A stretch of 48,693 bases of DNA from JAYUHK01 sp043767025. Lineage in GTDB: Bacteria; Bacteroidota; Bacteroidia; Chitinophagales; Saprospiraceae. The translations under genes and the position numbers were made by a program. The stretch spans positions 1-48,693 of the forward strand of contig JAYUHK010000061.1 of the NCBI GenBank assembly GCA_043767025.1, given 5' to 3'. The notes below the pieces were generated by a model. That model had not been told where the DNA came from. It made no database searches and saw only the letters and a list, made by a program, of their open reading frames with translations. This document shows, one piece after another, positions 17,265 to 24,627 of the stretch. The stretch's first letter is position 1; the number at the start of each line of letters is the position of its first letter.

Positions 17265-17750
17265 ATGAAAAAATTTACTATCTTACTGGTGTTTTTTGTA
17301 GCACTATTTGTTACGCAGCTTTCAGCGCAGGGCTATAAGTCGGCTATTGGCGTTCGTTCCCTTAGCACTTCCATTTCGGGACTTCAGGTGTCGAGCTACA
17401 ATGTTTCAGGAAAATTATTTATTAATCCAAGAAATGCAGTAGAGGGTGTTGTTGGCTTCTATTCTGTACTTGGTTACACTTCGCTTAATGTAGCCGCATT
17501 TTATCAGATTCACACATCAATTACTAAAGTAGAAGGTTTGAATTGGTATATAGGCGGCGGTCCGGGTATAATTTTAGCTTCGGGGTCGTTAGGCATTCAA
17601 ATAATTGGTAATCTTGGTTTAGACTACAAATTCAAAGAAATTCCGTTAAATGTCAGCATAGATTTTACTCCAAGTCTTTCTATTTCACCGTCGCCAATTC
17701 AGTTTTTTCCTGTAGGTTTTGGTTTTGCAGCTCGCTACGTCCTCAATTAA
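17265..17750 (+). CDS. Small outer-membrane beta-barrel protein
   Basis: A 161-residue product with a signal peptide (MKKFTILLVFFVALFVTQLSAQ) and about eight short amphipathic strands separated by turns, rich in Gly, Ser and aromatic residues, ending GFGFAARYVLN. That length and ending fit an eight-stranded barrel of the OmpW/OmpX type. No more precise family can be named. The gene stands alone between a long regulated leader and a terminator, so it is probably a single-gene unit under the LytTR-like sites. The start at 17265 opens the signal peptide. Confidence 0.8.
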   Translation: MKKFTILLVFFVALFVTQLSAQGYKSAIGVRSLSTSISGLQVSSYNVSGKLFINPRNAVEGVVGFYSVLGYTSLNVAAFYQIHTSITKVEGLNWYIGGGPGIILASGSLGIQIIGNLGLDYKFKEIPLNVSIDFTPSLSISPSPIQFFPVGFGFAARYVLN

Positions 17751-17771
17751 ATATAAGAACTTTCTCCGAAA

Positions 17772-17817
17772 AACATCAACTTAACTCACCAGAAAACACC
17801 AACTTAACGTACCAAAA
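17772..17817. repeat. Imperfect 23-bp tandem repeat after the beta-barrel gene
   Basis: Two units starting at 17772 and 17795 share the pattern AACAyCAACTTAAC..ACCA. On the minus strand each holds a LytTR-like nonamer: TACGTTAAG (17811-17803, full match) and TGAGTTAAG (17788-17780, one mismatch), 14 bp apart. The spacer is slightly longer than the usual 12-13 bp, so regulator binding is uncertain. Confidence 0.35.
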
Positions 17818-17844
17818 AACACAAAATTCCTCAAAAAATAAAGG

Positions 17845-17880
17845 AGCCTTTTTCTATACCATGGAGAAAGGCTTTTTTTT
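17845..17880 (+). terminator. Terminator of the small beta-barrel gene
   Basis: Stem AGCCTTTTTC / GAGAAAGGCT with a 9-nt loop, followed by eight T residues. It separates the beta-barrel gene from the glycan operon. Confidence 0.75.
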
Positions 17881-17913
17881 ATGTCAGAACACTTCGAGTG
17901 TCAAAGAAAGCGT

Positions 17914-17921
17914 TATATTTG
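17914..17921 (+). promoter_or_regulatory. Candidate -7 box of the glycan operon
   Basis: TATATTTG matches TAnnTTTG, 26 bp before the start at 17948. No good -33 TTTG is seen upstream. Confidence 0.4.
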
Positions 17922-17947
17922 CATTTTATAATAACAGATGAAATTCT

Positions 17948-19072
17948 ATGCAAACCATACAAATGGTTGATTTACAGCGTCAATACCAGAAAATAAAACC
18001 TGAAATTGATGCCGCAATAGCGGATATAATGACTTCCGCACAGTTCATAAACGGTCCATCGGTCAAACAATTCGCCCTCAATCTGGCGCAATACTTGGGA
18101 GTGAAACACGTTATTCCCTGCGGAAACGGTACCGACGCACTCCAAATTGCGCTCATGGCACTGGACTTGCAGCCCGGCGATGAAGTCATTACTTGCCCTT
18201 TTACTTTCGTTGCTACCGCCGAAGTCATCGCCCTGCTCCGCCTCAAACCCGTTTTTGTAGATGCCAATCCCTGCACTTTCACTATCAACGAATACCAAAT
18301 CGAGCAAGCCATTACGCCGCGCACCAAGTGTATTCTGCCCGTGCATCTGTTCGGGCAAGCCGCTAACATGGAGGCGATTATGAAAATTGCCGCCAGACAC
18401 AATCTTTTTGTCATCGAAGACAATGCGCAGGCGATTGGAGCAGATTTTTATTTTTCGGACGGCAGAAAGCAAAAAGTTGGCACTATCGGCACGATTGGTT
18501 GCACGTCGTTTTTTCCGTCCAAAAATCTGGGTGCTTATGGCGACGCTGGCGCAATCTTTACCAACGACGACGAATTGGCAAATAAAATCAACGTTATCTG
18601 CAATCACGGCTCGAGCGTCCGATACTATCACGACGAAATCGGCGTAAACTCTCGAATGGACACCCTACAAGCAGCTATTTTAGACATCAAACTAAAACAT
18701 TTGGACGAATATTGTTCCGCAAGACAGCAAGTAGCAAAATTTTATTCCGAACATTTAGGAAAAAAATCAGGTATTACTGTACCCAAAGTCGCCAGATATT
18801 CGTCCCATGTATTCCACCAATACACGATGTTGGTAGAAAACGGTCGCGACGAACTCAAAAAAGCATTAGAAGCAGCAGGAATTCCTGCTATGATTTATTA
18901 TCCAGTGCCGCTTCATTTGCAAAAAGCATACGCTGGGGACGGCTACAAAGCGGGTGATTTTCCGGTATCCGAAGAGTTAGCGGGTAAAGTCCTGTCACTG
19001 CCGATGCACACAGAATTGGACGAAAAAACGCTTACTTTTATTGCAGAAACTTTAAAAAAATCACTGTCGTAA
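17948..19072 (+). CDS. DegT/DnrJ/EryC1/StrS-family sugar aminotransferase
   Basis: A 374-residue PLP-dependent enzyme that transfers an amino group, usually from glutamate, to a keto sugar bound to a nucleotide. The fold and motifs are complete: GNGTDALQIAL (PLP phosphate site, 59-69), VIEDNAQAIGA (D158) and the PLP lysine K192 in SFFPSKNLGAYGDAGAI. NSRMDTLQAAIL and YYPVPLHLQ near the end are typical of the family. It opens the glycan gene set and is followed 10 bp later by a UDP-glucuronate decarboxylase. With RmlB nearby, the product could be an amino-deoxy sugar for a surface polysaccharide, but the exact substrate cannot be told from sequence alone. Confidence 0.9.
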   Translation: MQTIQMVDLQRQYQKIKPEIDAAIADIMTSAQFINGPSVKQFALNLAQYLGVKHVIPCGNGTDALQIALMALDLQPGDEVITCPFTFVATAEVIALLRLKPVFVDANPCTFTINEYQIEQAITPRTKCILPVHLFGQAANMEAIMKIAARHNLFVIEDNAQAIGADFYFSDGRKQKVGTIGTIGCTSFFPSKNLGAYGDAGAIFTNDDELANKINVICNHGSSVRYYHDEIGVNSRMDTLQAAILDIKLKHLDEYCSARQQVAKFYSEHLGKKSGITVPKVARYSSHVFHQYTMLVENGRDELKKALEAAGIPAMIYYPVPLHLQKAYAGDGYKAGDFPVSEELAGKVLSLPMHTELDEKTLTFIAETLKKSLS

Positions 19073-19082
19073 AATAGAAAAA

Positions 19083-20027
19083 ATGATCAGAAAAAAAATA
19101 TTGATTACTGGCGCAGCTGGTTTTTTGGGTTCGCACTTGTCCGACAGATTTCTGGCGGAAGGCTACCACGTTATCGGAATGGATAACTTGATTACGGGCG
19201 ATATGGACAATATCGCACACCTGATGCCGGATAAAAATTTTGAATTTTATCACCATGATGTGACAAAATTCGTTCATGTTCCGGGAACATTGGATTATAT
19301 TTTGCACTTTGCTTCTCCAGCCAGTCCGATTGATTACTTACAAATGCCGATTCAGACGCTGAAAGTTGGCTCGCTTGGCACACACAATTTGTTGGGTTTG
19401 GCAAAAGAAAAAAAGGCTCGCTTTATGATAGCTTCTACTTCGGAGGTTTACGGCGACCCGCTCGTGCATCCACAAACGGAAGAATATTGGGGTCACGTCA
19501 ATCCCATCGGTCCGCGCGGAGTGTACGACGAAGCCAAGCGGTTTCAGGAAGCGATGACGATGGCGTACCATACATTTCATGGATTAGAAACGCGGATTAT
19601 ACGGATTTTTAACACTTACGGACCGCGCATGAGAGTCAATGACGGTCGAGTATTGCCAGCATTTTTTTCGCAAGCAATTCGTGGAGAAGGTTTGACAATA
19701 TTTGGTGACGGCACTCAAACTCGTTCTTTTTGCTATGTAGATGACTTGGTCGAAGGTATTTTTAGATTGTTGCACAGCGACTATCATTTGCCCGTCAATG
19801 TCGGCAATCCGAGCGAAATAACGATGCTTCAATTTGCGGACGAAATCATGCGTTTGGTAGGCAATCCGAAGGCGTTTATTGATTATCGACCGCTTCCGCA
19901 AGACGACCCAAAGCAACGCAAGCCAGACATCAGCAAGGCAAAAAGTATATTGGGTTGGGAGCCAAAAGTGGATCGAGTAGAAGGATTGAAAAGGACTTAC
20001 GAATATTTCAAAAAAGCGGTAAAATAA
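19083..20027 (+). CDS. uxs: UDP-glucuronic acid decarboxylase (UDP-xylose synthase type)
   Basis: A 314-residue extended short-chain dehydrogenase that converts UDP-glucuronate to UDP-xylose. The NAD site is GAAGFLGSH (10-18). S/T119-120 and E121 in ASTSEVYG, with Y148 and K152 in VYDEAKR, form the active site. The run YGDPLVHPQTEEYWGHVNPI is a hallmark that separates this enzyme from other sugar epimerases and dehydratases. It is the usual single-domain length. The stop TAA is followed without any gap by the start of the MntA-like gene, so the downstream pair is transcribed with it. Confidence 0.92.
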   Translation: MIRKKILITGAAGFLGSHLSDRFLAEGYHVIGMDNLITGDMDNIAHLMPDKNFEFYHHDVTKFVHVPGTLDYILHFASPASPIDYLQMPIQTLKVGSLGTHNLLGLAKEKKARFMIASTSEVYGDPLVHPQTEEYWGHVNPIGPRGVYDEAKRFQEAMTMAYHTFHGLETRIIRIFNTYGPRMRVNDGRVLPAFFSQAIRGEGLTIFGDGTQTRSFCYVDDLVEGIFRLLHSDYHLPVNVGNPSEITMLQFADEIMRLVGNPKAFIDYRPLPQDDPKQRKPDISKAKSILGWEPKVDRVEGLKRTYEYFKKAVK

Positions 20028-20330
20028 ATGTATTTATCTGAAAATCAAATAGTTGTGTTGCAACAATTTTTCAAAACTAAGCCTGTTTTGAACGCTTATC
20101 TGTTCGGTTCTTACGCACGCGGAGAAGCCGATGAGCAAAGCGATGTTGATATTTTGGTGGATTTAGACCATACTCTGCCGATTGGATTGAAGTTTTTTGA
20201 CATAAGTGACGATTTGGAAAAAATTATGAACCGAAAAATAGATTTAGTTCCCTCCGACGCAGTTTCACCTTTTCTAAAGAAAATAATTGAATCGGAAAAA
20301 AAATTACTTTATGAGAGGGGAATTGAGTAA
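20028..20330 (+). CDS. mntA: MntA-like minimal nucleotidyltransferase antitoxin
   Basis: A 100-residue MNT-domain protein. The nucleotidyltransferase signature GSYARGEADEQSDVDI gives G27-S28 and the metal pair D39-x-D41. In studied MntA/HepT systems the antitoxin adds AMP groups to a tyrosine of HepT and silences it. The product starts directly at the uxs stop and overlaps the HepT-like start at 20311 by 20 bases, so the three are translated together. The gene lacks its own obvious promoter. Confidence 0.85.
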   Translation: MYLSENQIVVLQQFFKTKPVLNAYLFGSYARGEADEQSDVDILVDLDHTLPIGLKFFDISDDLEKIMNRKIDLVPSDAVSPFLKKIIESEKKLLYERGIE

Positions 20331-20670
20331 TATTGTTCGATTGCGTCATATTTTAGGCGCAATTTATGAAGTGGAGATTTATATTTCAGAGTCCAATTTC
20401 GAAATTTTTCTTAATGACTCTATGATGAAATTTGCCTGTATGAAGCAATTAGAAATAGTAGGAGAAGCAGCTAATCATCTAACAATCAACTTAATAGAAA
20501 AATATAATCATATTAATTGGAAAGGGATTGTTGGACTTCGTAATAGATTGGTACATGAATATTTTGGTATTAGCCCATATTTAACTTGGGAAATTTTAAA
20601 AAATGAAATTCCAACTTTAAGGGTACAAATTCAAGTAATATTATTAGAATTAGAAAGCGAAAATAAATGA
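20311..20670 (+). CDS. hepT: HepT-like (DUF86) ribonuclease toxin
   Basis: A 119-residue all-helical HEPN protein. The motif R77-x4-H82-x-Y84 (RNRLVHEY) is the HEPN ribonuclease site, with the tyrosine that MntA modifies. ACMKQLEIVGEAANHL is the usual HepT segment. The start at ATG 20311 is preferred to an upstream TTG because it gives the normal length and a 20-bp overlap with mntA. The stop overlaps the rmlB start by four bases (ATGA). The unit may act as an addiction or phage-defence module; there is no sign of decay. Confidence 0.87.
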   Translation: MRGELSNIVRLRHILGAIYEVEIYISESNFEIFLNDSMMKFACMKQLEIVGEAANHLTINLIEKYNHINWKGIVGLRNRLVHEYFGISPYLTWEILKNEIPTLRVQIQVILLELESENK

Positions 20671-21719
20671 AAAATATATTGATTACGGGTGGCGCAGGTT
20701 TTATTGGGTCGCACGTTGTGCGGCGTTTTGTGACAGCCTATCCAGACTACAAAATTGTAAATTTGGATAAATTGACCTATGCAGGCAATTTAGAAAACCT
20801 AAAAGATGTAGAAAATCTGCCGAATTATGTCTTTGAGAAAGGTGACATTACGGATTCAAATTTTATAAATCGTCTTTTTGAGAAATATAATTTTGACGGC
20901 GTGATTCACTTGGCAGCAGAAAGCCACGTGGATAGGTCTATTATCAACCCGTTGAGTTTCATAGAAACCAATGTGGTAGGAACGTTCAATTTGCTGAACG
21001 CGGCTAAAAACAGTTGGAAAAACGAGTCACAAAATAAACGATTTTATCACGTTTCTACAGACGAAGTCTATGGATCTTTGGGCGACGAAGGCTTGTTCAC
21101 GGAGGAAACTGCCTACGACCCACGCTCCCCTTATTCGGCATCAAAAGCCAGCAGCGACCACTTTGTGCGCGCTTTTTATCATACCTACGACTTGCCAGTG
21201 GTCATCTCTAATTGCTCCAATAACTACGGACCTAATCATTTTCCTGAAAAACTTATTCCACTGATTATCAATAATATACAGCAGCAAAAACCTCTTCCCG
21301 TCTATGGAGATGGGCTTTACACGCGCGATTGGCTTTGGGTAAAAGACCACGCTTCGGCGATTGATGTGATTTTTCACAAAGGAAAAAATGGAGAAACTTA
21401 CAACATCGGCGGCAACAACGAATGGAAAAATATTGATCTCGTGAGAGTTTTATGTGACCTCATGGACGAAGCTGAAGGACGAGAGAAAGGCGTGTCACAA
21501 AAATTGATTACTTTTGTAAAAGATAGACCCGGACACGACCGTCGCTACGCCATAGATGCCTCCAAACTCATGGACGAATTGGGCTGGACACCAAGCATAG
21601 AAGCCGAAGCAGGATTTCGTGAAACCATAAAATGGTATCTCGAAAATACAAAATGGCTCAAAAATGTGACATCTGGCGATTATTTGCGGTATTATGAATC
21701 TCAATATGCGGTAAAATAG
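20667..21719 (+). CDS. rmlB: dTDP-glucose 4,6-dehydratase
   Basis: A 350-residue extended SDR enzyme that makes dTDP-4-keto-6-deoxyglucose, the precursor of rhamnose and many deoxy and amino sugars. The NAD site is GGAGFIGSH at the start. HVSTDEVYGSLGDEG and YSASKASSDH hold the catalytic T-D-E and Y-x3-K residues, and GDGLYTRDWLWVKDH is a dehydratase signature. No rmlA, rmlC or rmlD is in the window, so it may serve a different sugar, for example with the DegT aminotransferase upstream, or rhamnose genes may lie elsewhere. Its start overlaps hepT. Confidence 0.94.
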   Translation: MKNILITGGAGFIGSHVVRRFVTAYPDYKIVNLDKLTYAGNLENLKDVENLPNYVFEKGDITDSNFINRLFEKYNFDGVIHLAAESHVDRSIINPLSFIETNVVGTFNLLNAAKNSWKNESQNKRFYHVSTDEVYGSLGDEGLFTEETAYDPRSPYSASKASSDHFVRAFYHTYDLPVVISNCSNNYGPNHFPEKLIPLIINNIQQQKPLPVYGDGLYTRDWLWVKDHASAIDVIFHKGKNGETYNIGGNNEWKNIDLVRVLCDLMDEAEGREKGVSQKLITFVKDRPGHDRRYAIDASKLMDELGWTPSIEAEAGFRETIKWYLENTKWLKNVTSGDYLRYYESQYAVK

Positions 21720-21783
21720 GAATTGGCACGGTATTTAAGGTTCTATTTTTATAACAAAAAAATTATTATAAACGTTATTTTCG

Positions 21784-24558
21784 ATGAAAAAAATATTTTT
21801 ATTTTCTATTTTTACTTTTTTCTTGTCTTTTATTTTGCAGGCGCAAGTTGAAATGCCCCAAAAAGTCAAAGACGCATTAGATGAAAAAGGAATTACAGAA
21901 AACGAAGTGAAAGCTAAACTGTTGGAGAAAGGGATAGATATTGAAAAATCCAAACCTGAAGACGCGCTAAAATATCAGAAGGAAATCCAAGCGGCAGTCA
22001 AAGAAATCGAAGAAGAAAAAAAGAAAACTGGAGAAAAAATAGACAGAATCGCAGAAAAAGACGCTGACAAAAACGTAGAAGCAGACACAATCGGTAAGTC
22101 CAAAAGTAAAATGTTGGACAAAAAAAATCCCCTCGTTTTGGTAGATACTGCCAAAATCAACAAAATAAAAGCTGACAGTATCAAACTTGCCGACGAAGAT
22201 TTGGCTCGAAAAGACGGGAAATTACCATTGATGATTTGGGGGCAACAAATTTTTCGGAATAAAGAATTGAAAAATTACCAAAATGGCGAAGATGTAAAAC
22301 CTGCCGCCAACTATGTTTTAGGAGCAGGAGATAAAATAAATATCAATATTTGGGGCAACGCTCGATACAGCGTAAGTCAAGAAATCAGTGCAGACGGCTA
22401 CCTTCAGTTGGATAAGCTACCCAGAATTTTTCTCAAAGGTGTGCCTTACGGCAAGGCAAAAGAAATATTATACAGCCGTCTTTCCCAGTATTATCCGTTT
22501 TCAAAAGACCAATTCAGCGTCACGATAGCCTACCAACGCTCGGTGACGGTCAATATCGTTGGGGAAGTGATGGCTTCTGGCTCTTACACTATTTCGGCGC
22601 AAAACACGGCTTTCAACGCGCTGATTTCGGCGGGCGGTCCGTCCGATATTGGTAGTGTCCGCAATATCCAACTCATTCGGGCGGGGCAGAAAGCGAAGCG
22701 ATTAGATGTGTATGAATTTTTAAAAAATCCAGCTGCCGAAAGCGAGTTTTTTCTTCAAAACAATGACTATATCCACGTCCCTGTGGCAGAAAAAGTAGTC
22801 AGTATTTTCGGTGCTATCAAGCGCCCATTCCGCTACGAACTTTTGAAAGAAGAAAATCTAGTCAAATTAATCGAATTTGCTGGCGGAATGAACGATAATG
22901 CCTACCAAACGACGATACAGATAACACGGTTTGTAAACGACGAGGAAAAGATAATTGATGTCAATTTGAGAGATTTGACTGCCAACAAAAAAGACTTTGA
23001 GCTTTTGTCAGGCGATAAAATTAAGATTAGAGAAATACCGAAGACTTTCCAGAATTTCGCTGAAATAACTGGTGCGGTAGATTTTCCGAGTCGATACGAA
23101 ATAACGCAGGGAATGACCGTCAGTGATTTGGTACAGAAAGCTATTCTGAAAAAAGAGGCTCGCACCGATGCCGCCTACTTGGTAAGAACAAACAGCGACA
23201 AAACATTGAAATACGAGCGGATTAATCTTGATTCTCTGGTAAGTAATCCAAAAAGCAACATAAAATTACGCTCTGAAGATAAGTTAATAGTTTATTCTTT
23301 GGTGCGCTTCACCGATAAGGACAGCGTGACGATTTCGGGGGCAGTACGTGTGCCGGGTTCGCACCCTTTGGATACCTCGAAAATTATGCGCGTATCGGAT
23401 TTATTAGTTTTAGGAGGCGGACTTTTACCTACCGCTACCGACTTCGGCTATCTCAAAGGAGAAAGTAAAACCAACAAGTTTTTGCATGAATACACCCGCA
23501 TTGATTTTCGAAAAGTTTTGGCTGACCTCAATTCTCCAGACAATAAAATAGTAAGCGCGTCGCAAGAACTGAAAGTATTTTTCAAAGACGAATTTATTGA
23601 TTCTACATTTATTACCGTTTCGGGGTCGGTCAAGAAAAGCGGAATGTTTCCTTACAGTAAAAGTTTGAAACTTCAGGACGCAATCACGTTGGCGGGCGGA
23701 TTTCGGCTCGAAGCGGCCTCGAATCGAGTGGATATTTTTAGAATAGTTTTGAATGAAAACAGACCTACAAAAACTGTTGTAGCCACCGTGCAAGTGGATA
23801 GAAACCTCTCTATTCCGACCGACAAAAATATAGACCTTGAGCCTTTTGACCAAGTTGTAGTGCGTTCAGTAGCTGATTTCGCGCTCCAAAAAATGGTTAG
23901 TATTGAAGGCGAAGTAATGTTTCCCGGTCCGTATGCACTTTTAAATAAAAATGAAAAAATCACGAGCCTCCTGAAACGAGCCGGAGGGCTGACCGAAGAA
24001 GCCTTTCCAGAAGGTGCTACACTCTATCGTACACAAGACTCCATCGGCTACGTCGTCCTAAAATTAGAAGATGCCATAAAAAATCCTGAAAATCGCCACA
24101 ATTTTATCCTCCGCGACGGCGACTTGGTAAGCATTCCCAAATTAAAGGATTTTGTGGTAATTAGAGGAGCTACGCGCGCTTCGGAATTGTATGCCACTAA
24201 AATATTAGATACCAACAAAGGTCGGATTACGGTCGCTTTCAATGAAGGCAAAGATGCAAAATGGTATATCCAAGAGTACGCTGCGGGCATCGCCAAAAAC
24301 GGCAGCAGCAACCTGATTACCGTCGAAGACCCAAGTGGTCAGATTCTGAAAACCAAAAATTATGTTCTTTTCAGATCCTACCCGAAAGTCCGAAAAGGCT
24401 CTATCATTACCGTCGGCGTGGACGAAGAAAAGAAAAAAGCAGAAAAAACCAAAGTCAAAAAAGACGACACCGACTGGGCAAAAGTAATCTCTACTGCCAT
24501 CGCGCAAGCGACCGCCGTGCTTTCATTAATTTTATTGTTACAAAATGTAAATAAATAA
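21784..24558 (+). CDS. Polysaccharide export protein with SLBB repeats (Wza-like)
   Basis: A 924-residue outer-membrane export channel component. After the signal peptide (MKKIFLFSIFTFFLSFILQAQ) comes a highly charged, probably helical stretch (about 25-140). A Poly_export domain begins at NYVLGAGDKININIWG (about 177), and a series of SLBB domains follows, each opening with a V-x-G-x-V or V-x-G-A-V pattern, e.g. VNIVGEVMASGSY. The C-terminus has one hydrophobic helix (VISTAIAQATAVLSLILLLQ), in the position of the Wza outer-membrane helix. No lipobox cysteine is seen, unlike Wza. It closes the glycan gene set and probably carries the polymer across the outer membrane. The matching inner-membrane Wzc or flippase is not in the window. 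Confidence 0.87.
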   Translation: MKKIFLFSIFTFFLSFILQAQVEMPQKVKDALDEKGITENEVKAKLLEKGIDIEKSKPEDALKYQKEIQAAVKEIEEEKKKTGEKIDRIAEKDADKNVEADTIGKSKSKMLDKKNPLVLVDTAKINKIKADSIKLADEDLARKDGKLPLMIWGQQIFRNKELKNYQNGEDVKPAANYVLGAGDKININIWGNARYSVSQEISADGYLQLDKLPRIFLKGVPYGKAKEILYSRLSQYYPFSKDQFSVTIAYQRSVTVNIVGEVMASGSYTISAQNTAFNALISAGGPSDIGSVRNIQLIRAGQKAKRLDVYEFLKNPAAESEFFLQNNDYIHVPVAEKVVSIFGAIKRPFRYELLKEENLVKLIEFAGGMNDNAYQTTIQITRFVNDEEKIIDVNLRDLTANKKDFELLSGDKIKIREIPKTFQNFAEITGAVDFPSRYEITQGMTVSDLVQKAILKKEARTDAAYLVRTNSDKTLKYERINLDSLVSNPKSNIKLRSEDKLIVYSLVRFTDKDSVTISGAVRVPGSHPLDTSKIMRVSDLLVLGGGLLPTATDFGYLKGESKTNKFLHEYTRIDFRKVLADLNSPDNKIVSASQELKVFFKDEFIDSTFITVSGSVKKSGMFPYSKSLKLQDAITLAGGFRLEAASNRVDIFRIVLNENRPTKTVVATVQVDRNLSIPTDKNIDLEPFDQVVVRSVADFALQKMVSIEGEVMFPGPYALLNKNEKITSLLKRAGGLTEEAFPEGATLYRTQDSIGYVVLKLEDAIKNPENRHNFILRDGDLVSIPKLKDFVVIRGATRASELYATKILDTNKGRITVAFNEGKDAKWYIQEYAAGIAKNGSSNLITVEDPSGQILKTKNYVLFRSYPKVRKGSIITVGVDEEKKKAEKTKVKKDDTDWAKVISTAIAQATAVLSLILLLQNVNK

Positions 24559-24627
24559 TTTTAAAATAACTAAATTGCGTTACTTTTACTTTTTCCTTCG
24601 GAAAATTGATACTAAAATAAACAGTTT

